A stretch of 64,000 nucleotides of DNA from Campylobacter concisus UNSWCS. GTDB lineage: Bacteria; Campylobacterota; Campylobacteria; Campylobacterales; Campylobacteraceae. The DNA lies in contig NZ_ANNG01000031.1 in the NCBI RefSeq assembly GCF_000466685.1, positions 32,359 to 96,358 of the forward strand, in the 5' to 3' direction. Every line of letters begins with the position of its first letter. The stretch's first letter is position 1. Shown here in pieces: positions 1 to 10,168 of this stretch. The notes under the pieces are model-generated. The model was not told the origin of the DNA. It searched no databases and worked only from the letters and a program-made list of their open reading frames with translations. A program made the position numbers and the translations under genes.

Positions 1-1732
1 CGATCCTTGAAAATGCGTACTCTGCGTTAAATGTGTATTTATCGCCCTGATCGCGGTAGCCGATGACGTTTGAAGCGTAGTAGCCGCCTGTTGAAGTATT
101 TACAACTCTATCTTTATATTTTACATTTTGATGAGTATAGCTAGCAGCTAGGCTTAGTGCGTCTAAATTTAGCCTTGCAAGTAACTCGACGCCACTTATA
201 TCAGCGCCACCAGCGTTTATCCTGACTAAAGTTCGGTTTCCACCAGCTACTGCTGCTACTGCGTTGTTATCAACTATTAAATTTTTATATTTTGTCATGA
301 AGTATTTTGCAGAGAGGCTATATGAGCTAGCTTCATTTATATCACCATGGTATTTAAGGCCAGTTTCATAGCTATTGCCAGTTGTCGCTTTTAGATCTTT
401 ATTTGCCTTCCAGTTTAGTGCCCTGCCCCTGCTACTTCCGCTTGCCATCATCGACTCCATGACATCAGGCCCTCTAAAGACTCTTGCGTAGCTTGCAAAT
501 GCGTGTAATCCTTTAATGATCTCATAATCAAGCGCAAGTGCTGGCGTAAATTCGTTAAATTTATAGGTGTAGCTCTTTACATTTCCAGCTCTGCCGTCGT
601 AGCTTTTTAGCTCATGGTGCGTATATCTGATGCCAGGAGTAACGGTTAGCGAGCTAAAATTTAGCGCATCTTCTGCGTAGATAGAGTAGTTATTTACCTT
701 TTCTGGGTAGTGATTATCTGGTTTGTTGAAATTTTTACTTTGGTAAAACTCAGCGCCGTATCTAAGCGTCTGTGTCAAAGCACCACTCTCGACTACGCTT
801 TTAGCCTTTGCATTTATGCCATTTGTCTCTACGCCCAAAATTTTTAACACTGGGTCATCTTTTTTATGCTCGGTATTGTATGCCGTTACATCTAAATTTA
901 GAAGATCACTTGGTTTATACTCGTATTTTAGCGTTGTAGTATCACGTTCATATTTTCGGTTATCAACAGGATATTGACCAGTATACCAGCTGCCAAACTC
1001 GGCTCTCATTGGATACATGCCTTTAAATTCATTATGTTCTCTTGAGATAGAAATTCTATGCGCATCAAGGAAGCTATAACCAAGCTTTAAAAGATAGCTA
1101 AGGTCGTTGCCGTCGCCGCCTATCTTTCTTTTGTTGCCGCTTTTGCCGTAGTCATAGCCTTTGTGATTAATAGCTGCTATAAAGTCAAGCCCTTCAACTG
1201 GGGTGGTAAAGAGCATAAGGCCTTGAGAAAATTCGCTGTTATTTGAGGCGTATCCAGTCTTTATCTTTGCACCAATGATCTCGCCGCTTTCTAGCAAGTC
1301 TTTTGCATCGACTGTTTTAAAGGCGACTGAGCCACCAAGCGCGCCAGAGCCATTTACGACTGACCTTGAGCCAACCTCGACGTCTATTGCCTTTATGAGA
1401 TCAGGGTCTATCAGCAAGTCGGCGTTGTGGTGAAACGTGTTTCCATTTTGTTTTGCGCCATCTATCGTGATATTTAGACCGCGGTCACTTACGCCTCTCA
1501 TATAAATTTTTTGGTTCATGCCGTTTGTGCCACCCACATAGACGCCAGGGATGTCCCTCATCACGTCTTTTGCTAGGCCAGCGTTTCTAGTTGAAATTTT
1601 GATATCATCAACGCCGTATCCGCCACTGCTACTTGTCACCTCAACACCGCTTAGCACGCTCTAGCCTGCTGCGTTTGCACAAACTGCCACGCTTGCTGCA
1701 AGAGAGAGCTTAAATAAGCCCTTAAATCTCAT
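1..1732 (-). pseudogene. TonB-dependent outer-membrane receptor with in-frame stop in the signal peptide (partial)
   Basis: Outer-membrane TonB-dependent receptor, importing an iron or heme-type ligand by family analogy. Reading from an ATG at 1732 with a strong GAGGAGAG ribosome site, the first 23 codons give a signal peptide (lysine and arginine, then a hydrophobic core ending CANAAG). Codon 24 is TAG (1663-1661). The same frame then stays open to the window edge: a plug domain (VEVTSSSGG, DIPGVYVGG, MRGVSDRG, TIDGAKQNG) followed by beta-barrel strands rich in aromatic residues. About 550 residues are visible and the C-terminus lies outside. The only lesion seen is the single TAG, where a glutamine codon would be expected, so it may be a recent nonsense mutation, a strain polymorphism or a base error. 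Restart at a GTG two codons later would lose the export signal. The receptor type is certain; the ligand is not. Confidence 0.85.
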
Positions 1733-1796
1733 CTCTCCTCCTAGTTTGATTATTAAAATTACTATTTTAGTTTATAGTCTAATTTTGAAATTGAAT

Positions 1797-1802
1797 ATTA
1801 TA
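1797..1802 (-). promoter_or_regulatory. Possible -10 box for the TonB receptor gene
   Basis: TATAAT on the minus strand, about 65 bases upstream of the receptor ATG, in an AT-rich 232-base gap that holds no gene. Campylobacter sigma-70 promoters rely mainly on this box. No clear Fur box is visible, although one would be expected for an iron receptor. Confidence 0.3.
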
Positions 1803-1964
1803 ATTTTAAATATAAATTTCAGGTAAAAATTTAAAATAAATGCGATTTTATAGCTATAAATATAGAAATTTTGATTTATTATTGTAAAAAAATAGCAAGT
1901 AAATTTTAGTGATTTTATTTAAGAAAAATGAAATTTGGCAAGGCTCTCACCTTGCCAAGAAAAT

Positions 1965-2987
1965 TTAGTAAGCCCTTTTGTAGGCGTTTTCTATCTTTTC
2001 GCTTTCGCCAAATTCTTTCATGGCGCCAAAAGCAAAATATGGGTTGCGTAGTAGCTCCATGCCAAGCGCTACGCCGTCGCAAACATCGCCAAGTAGCAAT
2101 GCCTCGCACTCGCTTGCCTTTGTGATGAGACCGACTGCAAAGACTGGGATTTTAACTGCATTCTTCACCGCTTTTGCGTAGCCAGCCTGATAAAGAGGCG
2201 TAAATTTAGGCGCGCTATCAACTTTTGCATAGACTCCACCAGCTGAGACGTGGATGAAGTCAGCTCCATTTTTCTCTAGCTCACGCGCTAGTTTTACGCT
2301 ATCTTCTACGCCCCAGTCGCCCTTAAGCCAGCTACTTGCACTAATTCTTGCACCAACTGCGATATTAGCGCCAGCTTTGATCTCTCTTAAAATTTCAAGC
2401 AGCAGCCTTATGCGGTTTTCAAAAGTGCCGCCGTATTCGTCACTTCGCTTATTTGTGCCAGCACATAAAAATTGATTTATCAAATATCCATGCGTCGCGT
2501 GTATCTCCACAGCCTCGTATCCTGCGCTCTTTGCTCTAATGGCCGCCTCCACAAAGCTTTGCTTAACGCTTGCGATATCCTCTGCGCTCATCTCTTTTGG
2601 CGTGGCGTATTCATCACTAAATTTAACCATGCTTGGCGCGATAATGCCCTCACAAGTGCCCTTTCTGCCTGCGTGAGCAAGCTGGACGGCCATTTTGGCG
2701 CCGTATTTGTTGCAGCCTTTTACCAGCTCCGCGTGAGCCTCGATCTGCTCGTCACTCCAAAGCCCAAGGTCTTTTTTAGTGATCCTGCCACGCGCCTCCA
2801 CAGCCGTCGCCTCAACGATGATCATGCCAACACCGCCGATCGCCCTTGTAGCGTAGTGAAGCTTATGAAAACACCTTGGACGGCCATCCTCTTTTTTAAC
2901 CTCATACATACACATCGGAGCCATGATAATGCGGTTTTTGATCTCGATGCCACCTATCTTAAGCGGCGTAAAAAGCTTACTTTGCAT
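1965..2987 (-). CDS. NADH:flavin oxidoreductase, Old Yellow Enzyme family (YqjM/NamA-like)
   Basis: FMN-dependent ene-reductase of the Old Yellow Enzyme family; cytosolic TIM barrel reducing activated C=C bonds with NAD(P)H. The 340-residue length fits the YqjM/NamA subgroup. Visible family motifs are the N-terminal LFTPLKIGGIEIKNRI, then APMCMY, the catalytic EIHATHGYLINQFL histidine region, the NKRSDEYGG signature, and near the C-terminus FAVGLI and DGVALGMELLRNPYF for the phosphate-binding end of FMN. It stands alone, with a 232-base gap downstream and a 519-base gap upstream. The family is certain; the physiological substrate cannot be read from sequence. Confidence 0.9.
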   Translation of the reverse strand: MQSKLFTPLKIGGIEIKNRIIMAPMCMYEVKKEDGRPRCFHKLHYATRAIGGVGMIIVEATAVEARGRITKKDLGLWSDEQIEAHAELVKGCNKYGAKMAVQLAHAGRKGTCEGIIAPSMVKFSDEYATPKEMSAEDIASVKQSFVEAAIRAKSAGYEAVEIHATHGYLINQFLCAGTNKRSDEYGGTFENRIRLLLEILREIKAGANIAVGARISASSWLKGDWGVEDSVKLARELEKNGADFIHVSAGGVYAKVDSAPKFTPLYQAGYAKAVKNAVKIPVFAVGLITKASECEALLLGDVCDGVALGMELLRNPYFAFGAMKEFGESEKIENAYKRAY

Positions 2988-3506
2988 AAAATTCCTTTAA
3001 ATTTTTTGATTATTTTAGGATATCTGTTTAAATTTTTGGATTTGTAGGAATTTACTTCTTGCAACTTAGAAAGTTCAGGTAAATTTTAAAATTTCATGAA
3101 CGAGTAATTTCGGCTCTAAAATTTGAGCTAAGCTGTAAGCGAAGCCAAATTTTAGTAGCCAATTCTTGCGAGTGAATGGAATTTTGAAATTTACAAAATA
3201 GATTTTTAAAATTTAAAGTTTTGTTTCTTTGTTAAGGGGGAAGAGGCTTGAATTACGGTCTGCTTGCAGTTGCGAGCTCACGATGCAAAGAAGCTCCCTT
3301 CCCCCTTAACAATCCCCTAACCCCGACAAACGTTAGATGTAGCATGCGAAAGCGCTTTGCGCCGCATGCGTTTTATCATCATGCGAGTGTCAGGCAAATT
3401 TTAAAAATTAATGAGCGAGCATATCACGCTTCAAAATTTAGTAAGTTGCTAAGGTGAGTGAGTAAGATTTTAAAATTTGCAAAAGCCGAAATTTACAAAA
3501 TCAATC
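2988..3506. other. 519-base intergenic region with inverted repeats
   Basis: No convincing gene. It carries several short repeats: a perfect 13-base inverted pair (3231-3243 and 3298-3310), an inverted copy of the 3' end of the neighbouring DUF2625 gene (3219-3241 against 3514-3537), and a direct repeat GAAATTTACAAAAT at about 3186 and 3488. It looks like decayed duplicated DNA or a dispersed hairpin element. Confidence 0.6.
3231..3310. repeat. Inverted-repeat (long hairpin) element
   Basis: GTTAAGGGGGAAG (3231-3243) is followed 54 bases later by its exact reverse complement (3298-3310). The loop itself contains a shorter TTGCA/TGCAA pair. The arms are more GC-rich than the surroundings, as in REP-like dispersed palindromes. 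The left arm is also the inner part of a longer sequence that recurs inverted at 3514-3537. Confidence 0.6.
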
Positions 3507-4175
3507 CTATTTCTCCCCCTTAAACAAAGAAACAAAATATTCATCTACATTAACGCCATCTTTTTTCATATCTTTTAGCCTTGCCCTTATGTCGGCGTCT
3601 TGCCAAAGAAGTGGTGGTAGCGCAAACATAACCTTATCAAGGCTAAAATTTCTCACATCTTCGCGCCAACCATCCCAGCGGTAAAGCTCGTAAAATTTAG
3701 ATATATCCCCACTTAGCGCCCAGTATAAAAACTGCGAGTAGCCAAGCTGCGTATCTTCCCATTTGCCGCTATCTGGCGCATAGTAAAAGACGTTGCCAGC
3801 TTTGCCGTCAAAAGCGCCGCCATTTACCGCGAAAAATCCGCCCAAAACATCGTCCGCCACGAGCAAATAGCCAGGCATCTGCCCTGCTTCGCTAAAGCTT
3901 TTGCCAAGGTTGAAGCTGTAAATTCCGCGCTTCATTTGCTCACATCCAGAGCCAAGAAGACGCAGCCAACCGCCATCTATCACTATGCCGCCGCACCCAT
4001 AAACAAGCGCTCCCATCGGCGAGCGAGTAGTTACCTGAAGTCCCAAAAGCTCACTTTGCGCCCTACTCTCATCGCAAGGCAAAATTTCATAGCCATTTTT
4101 AGCCTCTTTTAGCCACTCTTCGATAAGCGCCCAGCCTGGCTCATTTGTGTCTATAAACTCATCTAAAGCTCTCAT
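3507..4175 (-). CDS. DUF2625 domain protein
   Basis: 222-residue soluble protein matching the DUF2625 family. Recognisable features are the N-terminal LDEFIDTNEPGWALIEEWL block, the LQVTTRSPMGALVYGCGGI core, the GGWLRLLGSG segment and the middle VADDVLGGFFAVNGGAF stretch, all of which place it near SMI1/KNR4-like proteins. The function of the family is not established. The start is an ATG with sparse upstream purines. The last codons (EYFVSLFKGEK) are encoded by DNA that recurs inverted in the adjacent intergenic region, so the 3' end has been copied or rearranged. It is a single gene, not obviously in an operon. Confidence 0.75.
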   Translation of the reverse strand: MRALDEFIDTNEPGWALIEEWLKEAKNGYEILPCDESRAQSELLGLQVTTRSPMGALVYGCGGIVIDGGWLRLLGSGCEQMKRGIYSFNLGKSFSEAGQMPGYLLVADDVLGGFFAVNGGAFDGKAGNVFYYAPDSGKWEDTQLGYSQFLYWALSGDISKFYELYRWDGWREDVRNFSLDKVMFALPPLLWQDADIRARLKDMKKDGVNVDEYFVSLFKGEK

Positions 4176-4254
4176 TTTTCTGTCCTTGCGATAAATTTGG
4201 TGAAATTTAAAAGAAGAATTTGGCGAGCCGCCCCGCCAAATTTATATAGATAGG

Positions 4255-5208
<954 letters not shown>

Positions 5209-5222
5209 TTAAATGTTTCGCA

Positions 5223-5274
5223 GCAAATTTCATCCCAAGACTAGGCAAATAGCCTGTCACAGGGTGAAATTTGC
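5223..5274. repeat. Hairpin between tpiA and fabI
   Basis: GCAAATTTCATCCC (5223-5236) faces GGGTGAAATTTGC (5262-5274), nearly perfect inverted arms. Inside lies a second small stem, AGGC/GCCT. It occupies most of the 218-base gap between two co-directional genes. It has no long U-run in either direction, so it resembles a processing or attenuation hairpin more than a classical terminator. Confidence 0.45.
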
Positions 5275-5291
5275 AAGATCGTTTAAATTTA

Positions 5292-5975
5292 TCAGCGAGA
5301 TGCCGCGTGAATAAGCCCTAGAAAATTATTCGCATCCCAGCTGGCTGTGCCTACTAAAACCCCATCGCAGCTTTTGATACCTGCGATATCAGCGATGTTT
5401 GCCGCATTGACGCTTCCACCGTAAAGTAGTGGCACATTTGCCTTTGTCTTTAAAAAACTTAGCACCTCATCTATCTGCTCTATGCTAGCGCTCCTGCCGG
5501 TTCCTATCGCCCAGATCGGCTCGTAGGCGATGACTAAATTTTTATAATCTAGGTCTATATTTTCAAGCTGACGGCTTAGAAATTCTTTGGTAGCTCCGCT
5601 TTCGTTTGTGCTTAAATTTTCGCCGATGCAGTAGATGACATTCCAGCCATTTTTTGCGGCAAAGTCAAATTTCGCTCGCAAAAACTCCTCGCTCTCGCTT
5701 AAAATTTCACGCCTCTCAGAGTGGCCGATCAGCACGTCTTTGATATCAAATTCATCAAGCATTGCCTTGCCGATCTCGCCTGTAAATGCCCCACTTTCGC
5801 ACGGGTAGAAATTCTGCGCCCCAAGCCTAAAAATATGCCTTTTTTCATAAAAGGCGCTAGCTGGAGCAAATACGCTCACGTCGTCGTTTGCGCTTAAATT
5901 TTCGTCTAAAATTTTCGCGTACTCTCTAAAGCTCTCTCTTGTGTGGTTGCACTTTAAATTCGCTAGAAATTTCAA
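5292..5975 (-). CDS. tpiA: Triosephosphate isomerase
   Basis: Interconverts dihydroxyacetone phosphate and glyceraldehyde-3-phosphate in glycolysis and gluconeogenesis. At 227 residues it is the short epsilonproteobacterial form; most bacterial TIMs have about 250. Catalytic residues are visible: Lys8 in NLKCN, His85 in VLIGHSERRE and Glu152 in AYEPIWAIGTG, plus the C-terminal LLYGGSVN phosphate loop. It starts three bases after the pgk stop, so it is the last gene of the gapA-pgk-tpiA operon. Campylobacter lacks classical phosphofructokinase flux, so the gene serves mainly gluconeogenesis (family knowledge, not visible here). Confidence 0.95.
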   Translation of the reverse strand: MKFLANLKCNHTRESFREYAKILDENLSANDDVSVFAPASAFYEKRHIFRLGAQNFYPCESGAFTGEIGKAMLDEFDIKDVLIGHSERREILSESEEFLRAKFDFAAKNGWNVIYCIGENLSTNESGATKEFLSRQLENIDLDYKNLVIAYEPIWAIGTGRSASIEQIDEVLSFLKTKANVPLLYGGSVNAANIADIAGIKSCDGVLVGTASWDANNFLGLIHAASR

Positions 5976-5978
5976 GAC

Positions 5979-7178
5979 CTACTCCTCTTTTCTAAGCGGC
6001 TTTATGCCAGGTAGCTCTTTGCCTTCAATGAGCTCCAAGCTAGCACCACCGCCGGTTGAGATAAATGTCATCTCATCAGCGTCTCCAGCGCGCTCGACCA
6101 CATCAGCCGTATCGCCACCGCCAACGACGGTTGTCGCGTGAGTGTCGATGATAGCGTGGCTCATTTTGATGCTACCTTTGCTAAATTTATCCATCTCAAA
6201 AACGCCCATAGGTCCGTTCCACCAGATGGTTTGCGCATCGGCGATGACCTCTTTAAATAGCCTAATGGACGCTGGCCCGATATCAAGCCCCATCCAGCCA
6301 TTTGGGATCTCTTGAGCTGGGACGTATTTTACGGCACTTTCAGCTGAAAATGTCTGAGCAGCGACGACGTCTACTGGCAGATAAATTTTGACACCTAGCT
6401 CCCTGCCCTTACGCAAAATTTCGCGCGCATCTTCGATGAGCTCCTCTTCAAGGAGCGAATTTCCGATATTTTCACCCATTGATTTTAAAAATGTAAATGC
6501 CATGCCACCGCCGATTATGAGCTTATCAACACGTGGCAGAAGGTTATGCAACGCTTGAAGCTTGCCGCTCACCTTTGAGCCGCCCACAACTGCGACAAAT
6601 GGACGTGATGGATGTTTTATAAGATTTTGAGCGAAATTTATCTCTTTTTGTAGTAAAAATCCCGCTGCCTTGTGCTTCTCGTCGTAAAATTTAGTGATCG
6701 CCTCAACCGATGCGTGAGCTCTGTGGCAAACGCCAAATGCGTCATTGATGTAAAATTCGCCAAATTCTGAAAGCTCTTTTGCCAAAACCTCATCGTTTTT
6801 GGTTTCGCCCTTTTCAAAACGTAAATTTTCTATCATCAAAATTTCGCCAGCTTTTAGAGCCTCAGCCTTTGTCTTAGCGTCATTTCCGATCACATCTTCA
6901 GCAAATATCACCTCTCTATCAAGCAGTCTTGATAGCCTTTTTGCTACGCCTTGAAGTGAAAATTTCTCTTCGTAACCATTTTTTGGACGACCCAAGTGAC
7001 TAGCCAAAACTACGCTGCAGCCGTTATCTAGACAGTAGCGGATAGTTGGTATCGCTGAGCGGATCCTGCGGTCATCAGTGATGTTTAAAAACTCGTCCAT
7101 AGGCACGTTAAAATCGCACCTTATAAAGACTTTTGCACCATTAAGCTCAAGGTCGTTGATCGATAAAATATCACTCAT
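5979..7178 (-). CDS. pgk: Phosphoglycerate kinase
   Basis: Transfers phosphate between 1,3-bisphosphoglycerate and ADP; cytosolic, central carbon metabolism. The 399-residue length is typical. The N-terminal [12 protein letters not shown] signature, the ASHLGRPK loop, the VGGSKVSGK lysine loop and the C-terminal [13 protein letters not shown] nucleotide loop are all present. It lies 16 bases after gapA and 3 bases before tpiA, a tight three-gene operon transcribed right to left. Confidence 0.96.
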   Translation of the reverse strand: MSDILSINDLELNGAKVFIRCDFNVPMDEFLNITDDRRIRSAIPTIRYCLDNGCSVVLASHLGRPKNGYEEKFSLQGVAKRLSRLLDREVIFAEDVIGNDAKTKAEALKAGEILMIENLRFEKGETKNDEVLAKELSEFGEFYINDAFGVCHRAHASVEAITKFYDEKHKAAGFLLQKEINFAQNLIKHPSRPFVAVVGGSKVSGKLQALHNLLPRVDKLIIGGGMAFTFLKSMGENIGNSLLEEELIEDAREILRKGRELGVKIYLPVDVVAAQTFSAESAVKYVPAQEIPNGWMGLDIGPASIRLFKEVIADAQTIWWNGPMGVFEMDKFSKGSIKMSHAIIDTHATTVVGGGDTADVVERAGDADEMTFISTGGGASLELIEGKELPGIKPLRKEE

Positions 7179-7194
7179 TTTTCACCCTTTAAAT

Positions 7195-8193
7195 TTACTT
7201 TGTAGCCACGATCTTAGCAAGATCTACAAGCCTTGTTGAATAGCCCCACTCGTTGTCGTACCACGCAAAGACCTTCACCATATCATCAACGATGACCTGC
7301 GTAGTGTCGCTCGCTACGATGCTGCTAAAGGTGCTCGTGCAAAAGTCGCTGCTAACTCTGTAGTCGTCATCGACAAATAAAATTCCCTTTAAATTTGACT
7401 CCGCAGCCGCTCTAAATGCTTCGTTTATCTCCTCTTTGCTAGCTGGTCTTTTTAAAACCGCCGTTAGATCGACCATTGAGACGTTTGCCACTGGCACGCG
7501 CACTGCTTGGCCGTGTAGTTTGCCGCTTAGCTCTGGAAGCACTTTAGCGATAGCTTTTGCAGCACCTGTGGTCGTAGGTCCGATATTTAGCGCTGCAGCA
7601 CGTGAGCGGCGGAAGTCTTTTGCCTTTACATCTACTAAGCTCTGACCATTTGTATATGCGTGGATCGTGGTCATCAGCCCTTTTACGATACCAAATTTAT
7701 CATTTAGCACCTTTGCAACTGGAGCTAGGCCGTTTGTAGTGCAGCTTGCATTTGAGACGATCGCTTCGCCCGCGTATTTATCGTCGTTTACGCCCACTAC
7801 AAAGGTCGCCGTGTCGTCTTTTGCGGGAGCGCTCATGACGACTTTTTTGACGCCACGAGCTAGATATGGCTCACATTTTTCAGTGGTTAAAAACTTGCCC
7901 GTACACTCTAAAACCACGTCTACACCGTAGTCTGCGTAGCTAAGCTCGTTTAGATCTCTTGTAGAAAAAACTCTTATCTTTTTGCCATTTACTTCTATAA
8001 ATTCGTCGCTTATCACCTTAACGTCTTGCTTAAATTCGCCGTGCACGCTGTCATATTTAAGCAAATACCTCGTCATATCCCTTGTTGCGGTGTCGTTAAT
8101 AGCGACAAGCTCAACATCGTCTCGCTCTAAAATAATACGAGCAGCACACCTACCGATACGCCCAAAGCCGTTTATTGCTACTTTAACTGACAT
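7195..8193 (-). CDS. gapA: Glyceraldehyde-3-phosphate dehydrogenase
   Basis: Oxidative phosphorylation of glyceraldehyde-3-phosphate with NAD(P); homotetramer. The 332-residue protein starts MSVKVAINGFGRIGR, the Rossmann loop, and Cys151 in ASCTTN is the catalytic nucleophile. The C-terminal WYDNEWGYSTRLVDL motif is intact. I chose 8193 as start because AAAGGAGC lies just upstream and the protein aligns from there; the upstream extension to 8259 is a phenylalanine-rich non-homologous run. It is first in gapA-pgk-tpiA and divergent from nadD across 79 bases. Confidence 0.96.
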   Translation of the reverse strand: MSVKVAINGFGRIGRCAARIILERDDVELVAINDTATRDMTRYLLKYDSVHGEFKQDVKVISDEFIEVNGKKIRVFSTRDLNELSYADYGVDVVLECTGKFLTTEKCEPYLARGVKKVVMSAPAKDDTATFVVGVNDDKYAGEAIVSNASCTTNGLAPVAKVLNDKFGIVKGLMTTIHAYTNGQSLVDVKAKDFRRSRAAALNIGPTTTGAAKAIAKVLPELSGKLHGQAVRVPVANVSMVDLTAVLKRPASKEEINEAFRAAAESNLKGILFVDDDYRVSSDFCTSTFSSIVASDTTQVIVDDMVKVFAWYDNEWGYSTRLVDLAKIVATK

Positions 8194-8208
8194 CTTAGCT
8201 CCTTTTGA

Positions 8209-8214
8209 TATAAT
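8209..8214 (+). promoter_or_regulatory. Possible -10 box upstream of nadD-rsfS
   Basis: TATAAT preceded by a T-rich run, in the 79-base divergent gap between gapA and nadD and about 60 bases upstream of the nadD ATG. The position is plausible for the rightward promoter; no -35 box is recognisable. Confidence 0.35.
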
Positions 8215-8272
8215 TACGCCTAATTCTACAAAAAAGAATTTTAAAACAAATATAAACAAGGCACTTTAATAG

Positions 8273-9154
8273 ATGAAGTTAGCACTTTTTGGCGGGAGCT
8301 TTGATCCGGTTCATTTAGGACACGATAGCATTGTGAAAATGGCACTAAGCGGCCTTGATATCGACAAGCTCATCATCATGCCAACTTTTATAAGTCCCTT
8401 TAAGAGCGAATTTTCAGCTCCGCCAGAGCTTCGCCTAAAGTGGATAAGAGAAATTTGGGGCGGCCTAGAGAAGGTCGAGATCTCAGACTATGAGATAAAT
8501 TTAGCTCGCCCAGTGCCTACCATAGAGACGGTTAAGTATTTGTATGAGAAATTCAAGATAGAGAAATTTTATCTCATAATAGGCGCGGACCACCTAGCTA
8601 CGCTTGATAAGTGGCATGGCTACGAGGAGCTAAAAAATTTGGTGCAGTTTGTGATCGCTAAGCGCAATCACATAGAAATTCCACAAAATTTACAAAAAAT
8701 GGACGTGCATGTGGATGTTAGCTCATCGCAGATCAGGCACCAAAAGGGGCTTGATGAGCTGCCTAGCGAGATAAAAGATGAGATTATAAATTTTTACCAA
8801 GGATTAAAGATGCAGGAAAGATCGATGCAAGAGCGCACCGAAAGTATAGTTAAGGTTTTAGACGCAAAAAAGGCTGAAGAGATACAAGTGTTTGATATGA
8901 GCGGGGATGATTATTTCGTAAAGGCCGTAGTTATCGCTACTACGCTTGGTGAGAGGCACGCTTACTCACTAGGAGAAGACCTAAAAGAGGAGCTTAAGCC
9001 TCTTGGAGAGAAATTTATAGGCACTGAGAGCTCGCCTGATTGGATCGTGATGGACCTTGGCGACATTTTGATACACCTTTTAAGCCCAGCCTACAGAGCA
9101 AAATACAACATCGAAGAGTTTTTGCAAAAACTAAAAACTAGCAAAGAGTCTTAA
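8273..9154 (+). CDS. nadD: Nicotinate-nucleotide adenylyltransferase fused in frame to ribosomal silencing factor RsfS
   Basis: One 293-residue reading frame covers two proteins that are separate in most bacteria. Residues 1-about 178 are NadD, making NaAD from nicotinate mononucleotide and ATP: GGSFDPVHLGH (7-17) is the nucleotidyltransferase T/HxGH site and SSSQIRH (150-156) the ISSTxIR-type motif. Residues about 185-293 match RsfS, which binds ribosomal protein L14 and blocks subunit joining in starvation: EIQVFDMS, DYFVKAVVIATTLGERHAYSL and WIVMDLGDILIHLLSPAYR. There is no stop between them. An internal ATG at 8810 has AAGGA six bases upstream and another at 8825 has AGGAAAG, so RsfS may also be made alone. 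The two are adjacent separate genes in C. jejuni. The 3' end overlaps the convergent yeiH by 17 bases. Confidence 0.9.
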   Translation: MKLALFGGSFDPVHLGHDSIVKMALSGLDIDKLIIMPTFISPFKSEFSAPPELRLKWIREIWGGLEKVEISDYEINLARPVPTIETVKYLYEKFKIEKFYLIIGADHLATLDKWHGYEELKNLVQFVIAKRNHIEIPQNLQKMDVHVDVSSSQIRHQKGLDELPSEIKDEIINFYQGLKMQERSMQERTESIVKVLDAKKAEEIQVFDMSGDDYFVKAVVIATTLGERHAYSLGEDLKEELKPLGEKFIGTESSPDWIVMDLGDILIHLLSPAYRAKYNIEEFLQKLKTSKES

Positions 9155-10121
9155 CAAAGATAAGCGATGAGCAAATAAGCCATAAAAATATAAAAAATGC
9201 TAACAAAAATGGCTTTTTGCCAGTCGCTTTAAATATACTTCTATCTATCCCAAAACCCAAAGCACACATCGCGATGCAAAGGCAGATGCTAGCTGAGAGC
9301 TTTAAAATTTGCACCAAATTTTCAGGGAAAAATGGCAAAGACCTAACGCAGATCGCCACTAGGAAAAATAGCGCAAACCAAGGTATGCTCTTTAGCTTTG
9401 AGCCGCCACTATTTTGGCTTAAATTTAAGAAACTTAGCAAAAACAAAAATGGCACTAGCATGATGACGCGAAGCATTTTTATGATGATGGCAGAGCCACT
9501 TGTTGTGCCGTCAAATGCCGCTGAGGCTGCCACTACATGAGCTACCTCGTGAAGCGAGCCGCCGATAAAAAAGCCAGTTTGCTGAGGCGTGAGAGCTAGA
9601 AATTTAGCGATAAATGGATAGATAAACATGCCAATCGTCCCAAATAGCACCACCGTGCAAATGGCGATAGCAAGCTTGTTTGCGTCTGCTTTTATCTCAT
9701 TTTGAGTAGCCATGACAGCAGCTGCGCCACATATGCTTGCCCCTGAGCCAATGAGCACGGCACTATCCTTGCTAAGCCCCAAAGCCTTAGCGGTAAAAAG
9801 CGCAAAGCAAAAGGTCGCAAAGACCATAAAAGCTGCGTATATCACGCCAAGAACTCCGACACTTGCGATCTCACTAAGGCTTATATTGAAGCCAAAAAGT
9901 ATGATGCCTAGCCTTAAAATTTGCTTCCCAGCGATCGCTACTACGCCACTACTTTTTAAAATTTGAGTCTGTTTGGTGAAAAGATTTGCAAAAATGGCGC
10001 CAAGAATGATCGAGATGATGAGCGGGCTAGTGTGAAATTTAGCCAAAACCGTGTTTGAGAGCGCAAAAGAAATGGCACAGATCAGCGCCAAAACAAGCAC
10101 AGCAAGAAATTTTTGAGACAT
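9138..10121 (-). CDS. YeiH/UPF0324 family putative sulfate exporter
   Basis: Inner-membrane protein of 327 residues with about ten hydrophobic segments, typical of the YeiH/YtsA family (PSE, putative sulfate exporters). Family landmarks include LRLGIILFGFNISLSEI, SGASICGAAAVMAT, the GGSLHEVAHVVAA stretch with conserved HEVAHV, and the C-terminal ALGFGIDRS. Charged residues lie in loops. The transport substrate is tentative even for characterised members. Single gene, convergent with nadD-rsfS and overlapping it at the 3' ends; the 103-base upstream gap is shared with the divergent sugar transferase. Confidence 0.85.
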   Translation of the reverse strand: MSQKFLAVLVLALICAISFALSNTVLAKFHTSPLIISIILGAIFANLFTKQTQILKSSGVVAIAGKQILRLGIILFGFNISLSEIASVGVLGVIYAAFMVFATFCFALFTAKALGLSKDSAVLIGSGASICGAAAVMATQNEIKADANKLAIAICTVVLFGTIGMFIYPFIAKFLALTPQQTGFFIGGSLHEVAHVVAASAAFDGTTSGSAIIIKMLRVIMLVPFLFLLSFLNLSQNSGGSKLKSIPWFALFFLVAICVRSLPFFPENLVQILKLSASICLCIAMCALGFGIDRSIFKATGKKPFLLAFFIFLWLICSSLIFVKTLC

Positions 10122-10168
10122 ATTTTAACCTTAACTATTTTTTTAAAAATGCAATTAGCACGTTTGGG

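Noticed and set aside
1661..1663. Amber TAG as recoded amino acid (pyrrolysine or suppressor)
   Set aside because: No supporting tRNA or enzyme is seen in the window; a nonsense mutation is simpler.
2254..3457. Plus-strand ORFs opposite the oxidoreductase gene
   Set aside because: Shadow frames of a clear minus-strand coding gene or repeats; no independent homology.
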